A DNA stretch of 64,000 nt from Rotaria macrura (lineage: Eukaryota > Rotifera > Eurotatoria > Philodinida > Philodinidae). The notes beneath the pieces are model-generated. The model did not search any database, was not told the origin of the DNA, and worked only from the letters and a program-made list of their open reading frames with translations. Every line of letters starts with the position of its first letter. Positions within the stretch are counted from its first letter, which is position 1. Position numbers and translations under genes: made by a program. The DNA is taken from the NCBI GenBank assembly GCA_900239685.1, contig OENT01000370.1, positions 62,001 to 126,000 of the forward strand. The letters run 5' to 3'. Positions 1 through 13,781 of the stretch are shown in pieces.

Positions 1-3000
1 TTTTCTATTGTTAAAATAAATCGTGTTCAATAATGCGGCTCTCACCGTACGAGTGCAAATATTACTCACTGCTTAGGAATTACTTTCAAGTGACATTTAT
101 CATTGAAATTGACAGAATTAAAAATTCTTTATCAGCAGCATCTGTTTTTTCATTGTGTTTGAGAACTCTATCTATGTGAAAAAAAATTGACTCGATTCAT
201 ACGTTGGTGGTCACTTTTTGAACAACTGGAAAATAATCAAAATGTTTTTTTTTGTATCACTATTGCGCTCATTCCAATTTTATTATGAATAGTAATAGAA
301 GGTTGTCGAATAAAATAATTATTCTCCATTGATAAAATCTTTTTTTATGGAAAAATTCTGATGTATTTATCTTCCTCCCTGTCTATTGACGTTCTCGTAC
401 CATAATATAAATTAAAATATTAATTATACAAAGAATCAGAAAGTGCCGAATGTTTGTAGAATATACAGTTATTACTTTTAGGAATAGGTTGTTGTTACTA
501 ATTTCAAACTCAAAATATTCACAATCAGCTATCCTATCTTATATCAGATTATGTAAATACTATTTCAAATGATACTTCGATTGGGATAAAAAAAAATTGA
601 ATCTGTAACCATGATTTATTTTACGTCGATAGAAGTTCCTGAAAAAATCCTGTTATGTTCACTTGGATGGTAGTTACAGCCTACTGGAATATCGTCGTTT
701 GTTGAGACTATGACTCGATCTAAAAGAATAAATATTCAATTTCTAGAATTTTAATCATGTTTCGCAAAGCAACTTTGGATGAACAGAAAATTTCATCATT
801 CAGTTCTATAAACTTATTCGTAATATCATTTTAAAAGTTTTTTTAATATTCTTAAACACAAATAGATACGAGAATTTTATATTTTTGTTGGAGGAAAAAA
901 GTAACAAGTTCTTGTTGTTTCGCTCATTGCTAATATTTTCAAGTGGATTAAGAATCAATTAAAATTGAAGTTTAAAACGCTCTAATAGCTCATCAATGCC
1001 TATTCTCTTTCGGTACTATTTCAACTAGAACACTCAAAATATGAAAGATTTAGTCGACTGAATAATCTATCTGTGTCGATCTGGCATCAAAAGAAAGTAC
1101 ACAATGACCTGTCTAATATTTTAAGAGTTATGCATCGAATTATGAGTGTCACTGATAATCTAAGGAGCTCAATTGTGTAAATAATCATATAGCAAAATGT
1201 CTATATTTGACGTAAGTACGACATTATTTCAGATGACATTCATGAGTTTTAGAAATAATTTTTGACAAATGAACGACTTCTTTACTGAATGCTTATCAAG
1301 TACATTCAATAGAGATATGGATCTATTTGAGTTGATCCTATTATTTAACATTCGCTGTCACGCATATTATTTTCATCGTGAAACAATGGTTTATACAGAC
1401 CAAAGGGGGATATCAATCTTAAGGACTCGTACATTTTTAAGTTCTATTTTGTAGTATTCTCAAAATCTTATAACATATTCAAGCATCATATAACCTATTG
1501 TTACATTGCTGAAAACGTTTCAATCAAGAATGTATATGTAATGGAGTTGAGCAAATAATAGGTCTATTTATTGCCATAATATGTACTTGTCGATTTACAT
1601 CAACATAAACGATGATAAAATCATACGGCGATGTGAATGAAACGTCAGAACATAAAATTCAACTAATTGATTCGTCATATCTAAAAGCGTTAATTGCTGA
1701 TATAGAAAAATTACGGTAAATAAACAACAAAGTCAGTTATAAAAGTAATAGAAACGTCGTCAAAATAGGTAGTATTTCAAGGAGGAAAAGGCGGATTTTT
1801 GGGAGTGTCAATCCCAAAAAAACTCCAAAATCCGCCGTTTCTCTCTTGCAGTATTTCATCTTGCATAATCATATTGATGTAAACGGTTAGTTGAATATAT
1901 TGCAGAGTTCTATTTTTTTTTAACCGTCATATCTTTCGCATATTGACGAATATTTTTATTCTTTAGATATTTGCATGTAAATCATTAGTCAAGTTATTTT
2001 CATGAAAAGTCAGACAAAAACGTGCATGATATCTTGTATAACATAGTTCTCTTATTGTGCGTCATGCCAACTTTTTGACAAGGAAAACATCAACCAATCT
2101 AATGATCGATTGAAAAATGTCATTTCTTGATTAGAAATCAAATTTCGATGGTACACTTTGATTAGTATATCATACGACTATTTTTTCTACATGTGTGGTA
2201 AAGAATTGTGTCATGTTTCAACATTGGTCTATTTGCGTGCTACATTAATTAACTTTGCATTACCTTGAATTATTATTCTCGTTTTGCAAATGTGTAACCG
2301 TATAGTTAATTAATTATACGTTATGTTTCTTTAAAAATTTACTGTTTTCATAAAAAATGTACATGAATAGACCAAACGTTTCTTCAATACAAACTTATTC
2401 TTTCACATCAAACTGCATAACGAATGGATCGAAAAAACGGGTGTATCTCAGTACTGCGTGAACATCTCACTTATTTTTCATAAATCAGATTTTATTTGTT
2501 CCCCAAAACACTTCGCATGCAAATCTCTATCGAACTCCATGAAAAGATCTATTTCAATCAATAACTATGAAAATATATCCAATCACAACGACAATGCTAA
2601 CAATCGATATACTTTCACGTATGCGATTGAGAAGATTAATTTTTTCATTTCTTCCAGAATGCCACACATGAAACCCGATTCAAATGCATTGTTTAAGTGT
2701 TTGGGGATGTACTCATTCTAGCAGAGCTCAAAAGAAAATATTCAGATACGATTGTATGGTAATCGCGGTCATATTTCCACAAAAGAACACTTGGAAATCA
2801 TCGATAGTTCTTTTCATATGTGTCAAACATTGTAGAAAATACTTTACAGTGTTGTTCTTTTTGTGGTAATATGATAGAAAAAAAAAACGTTTTCCTTGAG
2901 CTTGGTAATAAACTTGAAGAAAAAAAAAATAACCAATATTTTATCTATGATAAAAAATTTAATATTCCTATGAACTTTAGTGCAGGGTGCTCAAAACTTG

Positions 3001-6000
3001 AGCCGAGAAGAACAAAGAATAGATTGTGTATGAGGTAGATGTAGAGTATGTCAAAAAAGAATGTATCTGAATGGATAGAGTATTTTCTATGGAATAAAAA
3101 ATAGTCGATATATTCTGGCAACTCACAGTCAAAAGACCAATGAAAAATCATTGATATGAATACAAATACATTGTACATGTGTCATTAGGGAGCATTCTAA
3201 ATAGGCTTCGATCGAATATTATTGTCTTAGTTATTCGTTGCAACAATTCTGTTCATAGAATTTTGTGAAGAATTCCATGAAAAATCGTCTGAAAAAAATT
3301 TCGAGTATCTACGTCACAATGTGCGAGAGAGATATCACAGAAACGTCGAGATCAACATTTATTTTGACTCACTCGTTACATGTCTTGTTTTATATTTTCA
3401 TATTATCACAACCGACGACAATGCGAGACAGATAATAAATAAAATATTTTTTTTTTGTATTGAGACTATCATTTCAAGTCCTGTATCTTTTCGTAATGCA
3501 ACGAAAGTTCGATAATAAATCAATGATGATGTTTTTACCATGTATCATTTGATTACTCTAACAATAGCCAATCTTCAGTTTTTGATCGATATTTTTTAGT
3601 TAGTTTTGAACTAGTAGCTTCATAGGAAAAACATGTTGTATGTTCGATAGTAATATTAATCAAAGATTGATTTACTGAAGAATACATATGTCACATAATC
3701 ATCGTCTCTAAAAACTTGAGTGCATTCTCTGTCTTGCTGAATGGTCGTATCAACATGAGAAATAGTTATATTTTTCATTTTATAAAATCAAGTTAGTTTG
3801 CGTTCTTCCTGAGTCATATGAATGCTATTGAATCATAGCTGACATGTAATGTTTATAGTATAATATTTTCAATAGAATTATGTACGGCATTAAATATCAT
3901 GTCGAACACGAATCATTTATGTAGCTTCTATTAATATTTTTCAAAATGCAATTACTTCATGATAACAATAAAGAATAGAAAAAATTACGAACGAGGTTGA
4001 AAAGACGTTGAAGAAGTTGATCAAACGAATATGTCGGCCTTGAAACGCTTTCCTTTCATTTAGAGAGAGAAAAGTACCCGAATACATAAGCAAAACAGAG
4101 TATTACCCTAGTCAAATAGCAAGAATGAAAGTATGAGTGCAATTTGTTTTATTTATCCAAGATACAAAGTGCATTTTGATGAATGAGACGTTGTAAATAC
4201 GATCAGTTTGTTTTTTTGGACTAAACTGAAATATGTCATAGTTTTTGAATAGTCGACATTTTTCTTTTGTACTTAATAAAAAGGAGAATGAATGATAAAA
4301 AAGTAAACTATATTTATAAGACTATTGAAACATGTATAATATCCGTATATTATTCGAGAAGAATTTTATTTCTTTTCTAATTAGCCGAACGGGAAAAGTA
4401 TTACTGTGCTCATATTGTACTTGATAAAACTTCTCTTTTTATTCAAGTGTTGAGGAAAAATCGCATTTACTTCATAGGAACAATCAAGTTGTCAGATGCT
4501 GTTCTTTTTAAATAAAGCAGCGGAAGTTTTCATTTGATGAAAAACAAATAACTGTAGTTTGTTTTAATTGCCGTGCCTTGCCTTGTTCAATAACATTCCA
4601 AGTGAGAACATTTATATTTAGAATAGTGATCGACAATAGAATTAATGCATAGCAAGTTTATTTTTTATTCTAAAATCTTCTTCTATGACTGGCGATGACA
4701 TTCTGTAGTAAATATTTTATGGCTAGCGAAACAATCGGAAGCGATGCAAAATAAAAGGAAAAACTGATTGGTTAAAATTATAGTCACGCTTATTGTGCAA
4801 TGTAGTATTTTTTCTTTCTATATCTATTTTTCTCTCAAGGTTTTTCTTTATTATGGATTGATCGTTTAATTTTTATGTTGATAAATGAATAATTTTTACC
4901 CATCTTGTTTGACACAAGCTTACGATTATGATTGTTAGTCATCGAGCCTTTTTGGTCACCTGTCCTAGTTTGCATTTTTCTTGGCTCATGGTCATAAAAT
5001 TTTAATATTGAAATATATAAAATACAATTTGAAAAGTAAGTAGAATAGAAAAAGAATCCTTGGAAAAAACGGTACGAAAAATACGATATTCATTTAAATC
5101 TATTCCAAATAGAAAGTTCAACGTAACACAAGAAAGATCGGTTGTATAAGACTTTATATTAATTTTTTTTCTTTGTGTTTTTTTATCATATATTTCTATC
5201 ATTAGTTTCTGTATTTCTTTCTAGTTATAAAATTTACTAGGGGAAGCAGTAAGAGAAAAACGATACTTAGACAAGTGCATTAAGAACAAGAAAAAAAACT
5301 ACAGAATAGGGTGAAAAGAAGAAAGAAAAAACGGACGAGAGAAAAGAAATGTCGAGTTGGCGCTATAAATAATGCTTTGTAAGCGACCGCTTTATCTATA
5401 TCTATTCTATGCCTAAGTGCATTTTTACTTTATGTGTCGTTGTCGATGCTGTGTATTTATGTAGAGAGTACAGAGGAAAAAAAACGAGAATAGTAGACTG
5501 TCTAATGTTTGTTTCGAAAATGGTCGTACGATATAAGTCTAAAGCGTTTATAGCCTTCTAACACTAGACGGAGAGCTTTATTCGATATACAGAAAATTGA
5601 AGATAGCCAATAAATATTCTTGATAAAGGTAGAGTAAGAATAAAATTTTTTTTCTCAAATGAAAACAGCCTTTAATATAGATTCAGTCTGTGTACATGTG
5701 AATATTTTTCATGAAATATGAAACATGTATTTAACCGATTCTTTTTTCATCCTCTACTTATTCAAATAAACGCATACTCAACCTACCTTACCTAGTCACG
5801 TTCGGAAGTTTTTTATTGGATGTTACTTTAGCACAAACACCATGGTCGATTCTATTGTATTTGTATTTATTTTTCTCATACTACAAAAAAGTTAGATTCT
5901 CATTGAAATTCATTATTTCTTTAATAATGAATAATAAAATAAAAGCATGATACAGACGAACTTTGAATGAGTATTACTAAGTACAAAGGAAGCGTGAATA

Positions 6001-6443
6001 ACTTAGGCACAAATACAAATACATATAGAAATAAACTTATCGTCAATTTTTGTTTTGAATTATACCTTTAAAAAAACGATTACTACAAATCATTATAGAC
6101 TGACATAGAAAACTCTTCCGTCTTTCAAATCATTCTTTCTCTGCTTCTGTTTGATGAATGTCTAGTACTTCTTTGATATGCATTCGCGTGCATTTTTATT
6201 TTGCAATGAAGGTTGTTATTGATTTTATGATAGTTATTTATCGCGTCTGAGAATAATATGTGTATTTACTTTTTTTATTATTCTTTGTTAATAAAGACGT
6301 ATCTACGTATTTTTTCATAGCCATGTATGTAGGGTCACAGGAACAACCAGTTTTCGGATAGTAAATCATACTGAAACATTTTCTTAACGTCATATTTGTT
6401 TTTTTAGATAAATATTTATGAAAATAAGAAACTAGCATAAACA
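1..6443. other. Intergenic region upstream of the nuclear receptor gene
   Basis: No gene could be recognised on either strand. The open frames here are under 100 codons, lack domain motifs, lie in AT-rich sequence and have no matching splice partners. The stretch holds one miniature inverted-repeat element (1771-1858). Purine-rich sequence around 5270-5350 is followed by a TATAAATA at 5364-5371, which could belong to a distant promoter of the nuclear receptor gene, but TATA-like words are common at this base composition. Otherwise nothing distinctive is seen. Confidence 0.6.
1771..1858. mobile_element. 70-bp miniature inverted-repeat element with 9-bp target duplication
   Basis: The 9-mer AGTATTTCA occurs at 1771-1779 and again at 1850-1858. 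Between the copies lies a 70-bp unit whose two ends are inverted repeats: GGCGGATTTT (from 1790) on the left pairs with AAAATCCGCC (to 1836) on the right, and the outer AGGAGGAAAA pairs loosely with TTTCTCTCTT. GGAGT/ACTCC extends the stem inward. A perfect 9-bp direct repeat at the edges of a hairpin is what a target-site duplication looks like; 9 bp fits Mutator-like and 8 bp fits hAT superfamilies. It is too short to encode anything. Only one copy is present in the window, so family status is inferred. Confidence 0.6.
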
Positions 6444-9400
6444 ATGAGCGTTAATAGTGATAGAGCTGGGTCAATAGTTGAAATCATGGATGATACTTCA
6501 ACAAGTATCGATGATGATATGCAAGAAATTGATTGTAAGCAAAAATCTCGAAGTCGCATAGCACATTCCAGTGCTGGTAGTACAAGTAGTAATGGTACAA
6601 CACCAAATGTAGGAACAAAACGTCAAAAAGATATATCACCATGTTATGTATGTGGAGCAAAGGCAAATGGTTATAACTTCGATCAGAGTAAAAAACAAGA
6701 TAAATTCATTCACATTCTAAATTCGACTTAACTTGTTTGTTTTTCTGTTATGCGCATATAGTTACCTGTGAATCATGCAAAGCATTTTTTCGCCGAAATG
6801 CACTTAAATCAATGGTAAATAAGTATTGAAAATTATTTCAATGTCAACAGTTGAACATAGATGTTTGTGAAATGTAATTTAGGAAAAATTTCGTTGTCGT
6901 AATAATGACAATTGCGTTGTCACATTGGTCACACGTAAACGTTGTAAACGATGTCGTTTAACTAAATGTTTCAAAGTTGGTAAGAAATTATCGATGGGAA
7001 AGAAACAAAATTTCGAAATTTCAAAAAAAAAACAATATAATTCATTTAATTTATAATTAGGCATGAGAAAGGAATGGATATTAACTGACGAAGAGAAAAC
7101 TTTGAAACGTCAAAAAATTGTACGCAATCGTTTGATTAAACAACAAGCACAGATGAGCCTTCAACAGCAAACAAATAGTTCAGCCCATTCAAGTCTTCAA
7201 ATAAATACACAAACATCTGAAGTTAGTTTTTAAAACGAATATTGCATAGTTAAGACGTTTGATTAAACACAAATATAATTGAAGATAGTAAGAAGAAAAA
7301 ATCGAGCCTCTTATCTTTTATAGCAGAAAGATCTATTTATTTTGTCTAGCCAGTCAAATAGAACACTGTAAACTTCTTCTAGATTCGAATATTTAACGAC
7401 CATGTTAATACTAAGAACTTTAGATCTTCCAATTTCTCCTTAACGTTTATAATAAACTACGCAGGAGTGTAGCCCATCTCCCAAGCAACGATGAAATTAT
7501 TAATCCACTTGATATAATATTTTCATAAGATATTCAATAACTAAGGGCACCCAGCAATATCTCATGTGACCTGAAATTCTCCATAATGTAGTATTCTATA
7601 GACTTCATTCAAACTGTTCTTTGAAAGTGCATGCCAGAGTACAGGTATTATTGAGTACTTTTTTCTGTTGATTCTTGAAGCAAAACGAGAGCAGAAAGAT
7701 AAAAATTTTATTTTTTTGAAAAAGAAAATGACGCAGCAATTATTATAGCATTCTCTTATTATATAGTAACAATGCCTTGTTGAAAAAAAATGTTACCATA
7801 GCATAGCACACGCTGTATCTTGACATGATCTTTCACACAGGAAAGAAAAGGTAATGAGACACAGAAAGTCACATTCGAGAGTTTTCAATTACACAACTAG
7901 AAATATTACAAGAGGAAGAAAAAAGCAATTTCTTACTCTCGAAACCACATTTCCTTCTAGAATCGAACGATAGAAATCATTGTATGCCCGCATAAAAGAC
8001 TAACGCCTTTATGAAAGATTAAGTCTTAGAGTATCTATTTATGTATAATTTATCTTAATTTTAATTGAATCAATGAAGAGAGACAATTTTTGGATATTTC
8101 TAAGTTGCATTTTTTGAAACGATTCAAATTTTCAGCACACTTCACTGATAGAGCTGGAATTGAGCCAATAGCGTGTATAGCTCATTCAGATGAAGATGGA
8201 AAAATTTGAAAATTTTTATTCCATCAAAAGTTATTCGACTATAAAAACTTCCAATGAGTTTTAGAAAAGCAATCGCTTGGAATAATGTTAAAATAGCATT
8301 TCTTGTTTTTCTTTACAATTTTTTTGCACTTAATTTGCTATTCCATTGCAGCGAAATGCAAAATATTTTCTTAATGAATCATTTCTTTTCGATGAAGAAA
8401 AAGAAGCATAGTATGTTTATGTAAGTTTTCATTCGTGAACCGATGATTTGATGCTGCTGAAAGGCAAATACATGCTTTCCGGTTGCTAAGCACATGATAT
8501 ACCGTGTAATAATGTCAATTTCCGAGATGCCGGCTCTGATCTCGGAAGGATCACCAGATTTCATGTCTTGCACATTTGATCAGACACTGCATGAATCGTT
8601 GTCGGAGATAATAAATGATGAGACACGATGGAATATGTCTATTTTTAGCTTGAAATGAATGCTTGCATTTCCTGGATCGTAGTGTCATAGTTGATCTTCA
8701 ATTTGCTTTTAAAATACGATCTCATTCCTTCCGAGTATGATTCAGCATAACCTATTCCCAGTGTTAAAACGTCGGTGCGATGGGAGGTCATAAAAAACAG
8801 CTTGTTTCTTATCTTTTACAGATAAGATATTATTTTAATATGTTCGTGCAATGTTTTTCTACCGAACGGTGTAATGTTCTAATGAAAGCTTTCGACATGA
8901 AGATTACATTATTAATAAGTCTATTTTCAAAATGACATCGTTCTAGAAAAATTTTGTTTTTCTTCAAATTTATAATTGTCAATGTCATGAGACTTTGCAA
9001 CGGATTATTGAAATGAAATTGATTCCCAAAGAATTCGAACTTAGGATAGAGTTCAATTAAAATCATTTAGAATTAGTCTCTATCTCATGTATGACTATTT
9101 TAAATAAATTGTTTCTATAAATGACTCCTATGCTTAGTTGCTAATATAGAGTACATCTTAAGATACGATCGAAGTGTTCATTGATATTAATCACATGTAA
9201 AGTCAACAGAGCATTTGTCGACTGTACATGTATATTGTTGCTTGTATACTATCATATTGATAAGAACGAAAGACCAATCATAGTATTGAAGTGTCTATGA
9301 AAGAGAGTGACTATTTGTCGTAGTGATTAGGCGATACGAACATTGTTTGAGTATCAAAATACTGCTATTGTTTTTTATCTGTTCATACGAAATGAAGGAA

Positions 9401-11143
9401 TAAATAGATGGTGAATGGACAATATTGTGAATAGATATTTTTAAAAACAGAATTGATTTGTTCTTGAAAAAGAAGTTTTTCAATGAAAGTTTCTATGAAA
9501 ATATGACGTAATCGACAGAAATCATTGGACCATTTGAATTATTTTATCTTCACATCTTTAGAGATCGTTGTCGAAAGTCGAACAAATTATTATCAGTCCA
9601 TCACCAACAGTATATATAAAACATGCTCTCGATCATCAACTGTATGACCCACAACAGTATTTAATCGAGCAACTGTCTCATGGATATCAATTAATAAATA
9701 AACAATATCCACAACCAAATAAATTTATTCATCGTAATAACGTGATTTATCAAACAGAAAATTTCGACATAAAATTATCAATGATTAAAGATTTAACACG
9801 GGAATTAACGCAAATGACAACAATGCGTTTATTGAATTACTTTAATTTAATACCTGAATTTCAACAATTATCACAACAAGAAAAAAAATCTCTTCTTACA
9901 CAAAATATGTTAACAGTTTTTATGTTCCACGGAGCTCTAACATATAACAGTGATGATGACACATTTGTTGATCGTGCAACAGGTAAAAAGAATAAATATT
10001 TTATTTCAGTAAAATACATGATTTCTTTACTAAATATTTAGCGGATGATCCTTATGATGCAAAATATTTACTATACGTTTATGGCCCAAGAGTTTATAAT
10101 AACTTTATTGCATTAGCTAAAGACTTAATTGCTGCTACATATCAATTACTTGATGACAAACAATCAGAAGAAAGTTCACATACCTTATTCTTATTACTTA
10201 TGGTAATTCTTTTATTTTCAAATGGTTTTCCAATTAATGCCATTGAAGATAATCAATCTAAATTGCATAAAATTCAACAAAGTTATATTGATATAGCATG
10301 TCGATTTTTAAATGACAGATTTGGTTTCACGATTGGCCGAAGAATGTTTCAACAACTTGTTCCTCTACTTCTTGGTAAATATCTAAAATAAAAAAAAAAA
10401 AGAACGAACAAATACCCTAATTCATTCTACAAATGTTGTCAATGAAATTTTACTGATGAGACATGGCATTGATATTGTTTTCTCTCTGATGCAGTAGGCT
10501 CGCATAATGCATTGAGGTATGATATTGTTCGTAGATCATTTGTTGTTTTCTTTGGCAGTACACTAGTGATGAACTGTGTCATTTGATTGATGCTCGGTTC
10601 TAGCAATGATCGTGATCATCTCATCTATATTTAGAAGTAAATCTTGGGAGATTTCGAAAATTTTTTATCATGTATGAATAGTAGTATGACTAGGGTTCCA
10701 TTCTAGATTTGTAGTGTCTGATATTGAAACATAACATTTGCGATACTATTCTATTTCGTTGTCGACTATTCGAATTTTTATTTTATTTAGATCTTCAAAG
10801 ATTATGTTCAACACTAGCCAAAGTTAACTTATGTGAAATGGTCGAAGACGATGATCGATCACAATCATCACGAACAATAACAACAACAACAACAACAACA
10901 ACAACAGCGATGACAACATATACTTCTCATGAACAATTCATTCAGCCATCACCCGATTCGTCTTCATTAGAATTTAATTCCACCATGATCAGTGGCACAT
11001 CACATTTAAACGAGTTACAAAAAGAAAATCGAGCGCCATCACCACCAGTATCAGTCAGTTCAACATCATTATCACCAAATGTTCGATCATCACCATCGAT
11101 TCTCTCCAACACAACAACAACGCTTCATAATTACTCAGTGTAA
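6444..11143 (+). CDS. Nuclear hormone receptor, HR96/DAF-12-like (NR1I/J type)
   Basis: Ligand-regulated transcription factor. Seven exons keep frame: 6444-6687, 6762-6814, 6883-6979, 7061-7221, 9562-9982, 10042-10374, 10791-11143, giving 553 aa. The first zinc finger uses C67, C70, C84 and C87, the second C104, C110, C120 and C123, with standard spacing. The P-box CESCKAFFRR is that of the HR96, DAF-12 and NHR-8 group, whose insect and worm members act in lipid and xenobiotic response. A Q-rich hinge (about 140-185) leads to an alpha-helical ligand-binding domain (about 260-455) with NLIPEFQQLSQQEK in the helix 3-5 signature position. The AF-2 helix is weak: only NLCEMV near 449-454 resembles it. 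A Ser/Thr-rich tail with a polythreonine run follows. A 2340-bp intron separates the DNA-binding exons from the ligand-binding exons. The start has a good AACAATG context; ligand unknown. Confidence 0.92.
7222..9561 (+). other. Large intron 4 of the nuclear receptor gene
   Basis: This 2340-bp intron begins GTTAGT after codon GAA and ends CTTTAG before AGA TCG, phase 0 on both sides. It is far longer than the other introns of the gene (59-416 bp) and sits exactly between the DNA-binding and ligand-binding halves, a usual place for an alternative promoter or transcript end. No coding domain or clear repeat was recognised inside. A slightly less AT-rich patch lies around 8450-8600. Confidence 0.7.
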
Positions 11144-12377
11144 ACATTGTCCAATCGATTGACTCTACTATTTGTTTTGCGTTTTTCTTTTTCTGATGTT
11201 TTTGTATCCATCAGTCGTAGAATATCAAGTCATATGTTTAGTGATGTATTCTTCATGTTTTCTTCAATCGTTTGTGAAACATACCAACAGGCAGTCGAAT
11301 ATCTTTAAATATTCTATGTTCATCGTTGGTTGTATGCCAGCATTGATTGTTTTGACTCTATTGATGTTCTTTGCTTTGTCTGTGTTATTGTTAACATAAA
11401 ATTTCTTTTAGCTTCGATTTTGTATTTTCGTGCGCTAGCATACATTCATTTGTTTCTTTCTTAGCGATTTTTGGCTATTGTTCTAGCTTGCGTTTGAGTT
11501 GTACAGGTTCATGTTGAAAAAAATAAAATCAGAAATAAAACAATAGAACTCATAAAGAGAACACATTTACGGAAGAAAAACTACAGGCAAAAAGTAGAAT
11601 AATGATAATAAGAACGGTAGCTTGTAATGTAGTGACCATATTTCTATTGCAGTACATCTTTCCTGTTCGACTTCATTACATGAGTCATCGCGATTTATTG
11701 TTATACGTTCCTATATACATACATACATGTAAATATGTTGGAGGGGACATTTAAATCTAGGGGAATAAAATTTTAATATGTCCTAAAGGAGAATTTTAAA
11801 TCATCCTGAATAAACAGTATCACTTTTATGCCTTTCAAATTTCGAGAATACAAAAATTATACTAGACACTTGAACATGATGTCGTTGTTGATGAATGACA
11901 TTTAGTCCCACGCTGTATTTTTGCTGCTCGACAATGACATTTCTGTGTTGAACAAGTGCCATTACAGTTATATGTTTCAGTAGAAGTAATTAATCCAGCA
12001 CTCACATAAACTAATTAGATTCAATGAACTTTAATTGTTCACACAACATACGTCAACCTAAATCTTTTTTCGATTGGGATGACCAACTCTTTTATTGACG
12101 TTCTTTAATTTTTGTGTAAAAATTTCGTATGTAACAACAAGATGATTAAATTTAATTTCATATTCAACATTGTGCACCATTTTTAATTAATTCAAAACTT
12201 TTTACTCACCAAGAATTTGAGATGAGAATCCCATAGCTAGTACTACATCACCACATAATGACTGTTTTATAAAATATTTATCTTGCAATTTCTGATGTAA
12301 ACCTTCAATGTGTTGATCAAGTAATTTATAAACTCCTTTCATGAAAATTACAGAGCGAAACTGGAATACCTATTTAA

Positions 12378-12753
12378 CCCTTTCCAGCCGGATGTTGCCA
12401 TTTGGCAACATTGACTCAATATTTCACAAAGGACTGGCTTCTAGTGATGATATAAAACGTTTTAACGGTTTGATAATTACTATAACACATTTCAACACAT
12501 ACTGATGATTCATATAACAAAAAAAAACTTTTCACTCAGAAAATGGCACAATGTAATCAGAATGTCCCAAAAGAGCATTTGAATCGTAAAAAATATTTTC
12601 CTGTACGTATGAATGCTCAATGTCAGAAATAACTAGTCGCTAATTTTCCTTCGTAGACCTGTTGTATATTGTGCCAGAAAGATCGATTATTCAATATATC
12701 CGGACAACGAAAAATAGGGATGTTGCCATTTGGCAACACCCGGCCGAAAAGGG
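12378..12753. mobile_element. PiggyBac-type MITE A (TTAA target)
   Basis: The element begins CCCTTTCCAGCCGG directly after TTAA (12374-12377) and ends CGGCCGAAAAGGG directly before TCAA (12754-12757), one base from TTAA. Each end carries the palindrome TGTTGCCATTTGGCAACA (12393-12410 and 12721-12738). Ends starting CCC/GGG next to TTAA are the hallmark of piggyBac-superfamily insertions. At 376 bp it has no coding capacity and must depend on a transposase elsewhere. A similar GAAAAGGG next to TTAA at 14274-14285 could be the other end of a longer, 1.9-kb relative starting at the same left end. Confidence 0.72.
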
Positions 12754-12757
12754 TCAA

Positions 12758-12911
12758 AGATTTTGGAAAAAATATTTCTTTTTCTTTTTTCGAAGATAGA
12801 GTTTTTGTGACTTTTTTGCATCCATGACTCTATAATAAGCCATAGATTGTCTCTCTGTTCATCTGTTGAAAATAAAAGGTCAAATAATTCTAGAATACTC
12901 CACAATTTATC
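12758..12911 (-). pseudogene. Coding-like fragment, copy 1 of an inverted pair
   Basis: Read on the minus strand, this gives an open stretch containing DKLWSILELFDLLFSTDE and later IESWMQKSHKN. A second copy at 13782-13934 on the plus strand reads DKLWSILEILDLLVPTEE. By eye the two agree at roughly 70 percent of bases and keep many residues. Copy 1 remains open, but its frame runs into the end of the neighbouring piggyBac-type element. I do not recognise the protein. It could be a remnant of a repeated host gene or of a transposon-encoded protein, or simply a non-coding repeat that happens to be open. Confidence 0.4.
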
Positions 12912-12916
12912 GAAAT

Positions 12917-13089
12917 GCTGCAAAGTTAGCCAGATNTTTTCAGAAAAATTGAAGAAATTCACAAATTCTAGAAAGTTTCCGAATATTCATAAATAGGTTA
13001 GTTCAAAATAGTCCAGTCTCCTCTGAAAATTTCTAAAATTTTTCGAAATATCTTCAGTTATTCTTAGAAGATCTGGCTAACTTTGTAGC
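12917..13089. repeat. Imperfect hairpin
   Basis: GCTGCAAAGTTAGCCAGAT at 12917-12935 returns as its near-perfect reverse complement at 13071-13089 (ATCTGGCTAACTTTGTAGC). The match continues inward with more mismatches through the GAAG...AAATT...TAGAAA stretch and ends near 13015. The stem overlaps the ambiguous base at 12936. It sits directly next to copy 1 of the duplicated coding-like fragment. Confidence 0.55.
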
Positions 13090-13781
13090 ACTTCGATCAA
13101 CGGGGAAACGTGGATTCCCTGAATCGCAGTTACGACTAGGGTACGATAGAAATCCAGAGGACAGCGTGAGGATCCATGAGTACGTATGCGATACATAAGA
13201 AAAATTCGATGGAGTCAATAAAATAAGCATTATATACGATATAAACAATGAGATTAATACCGACTCAGTACTGGTTGAGACACTCCATCATTATCAACGA
13301 ATTTGAATAGGATTCTCTCCATATATGTTTAAGCTGACAGCATAGCCTTGTATGCTATGAGGAATTAAGGTCAAAATAATAAAGATATAGGTTGCTAATG
13401 TTTGATTGTTCGTTCTTTCTAACGTTCGTTCGGTGTTTCCAAAACAGTTGACTGAGCGAAATACTGAAGAAAGAAAAGCCTAAATTCCAAGTTCACTGCT
13501 TCAGTATATTTCATTCCAACATTTTTTACCGAGGAGAAAAACAGCCGCCAGGATTGCTTGCACCCTCTTCATATTCTCCGTATTCTTTGAATTTCTGTTA
13601 TGTCCTCTACATCCTCATCGTATTCTCTGTATCTCCACCATATCCTCTGCATTCAAGCTATATCCTCTAGATCCTTACCGTACCCAGGATCCAAAGATTT
13701 CTTGCGGATCCTCTTATGCTGGATACAGTGGGGGATGCAGAGAACACGGAGACAGGTAGATCTGTTTTATCCTTTGATTCT

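Noticed and set aside
5364..5371. TATAAATA as the nuclear receptor promoter
   Set aside because: Such words are common at this base composition, and it is over 1 kb from the start with no supporting downstream signal.
13260..13470. Solo LTR of a retrotransposon
   Set aside because: There is an AATAAA-like word and a small hairpin (CATAGC/GCTATG), but no defined TG...CA ends, no target duplication and no primer-binding site.
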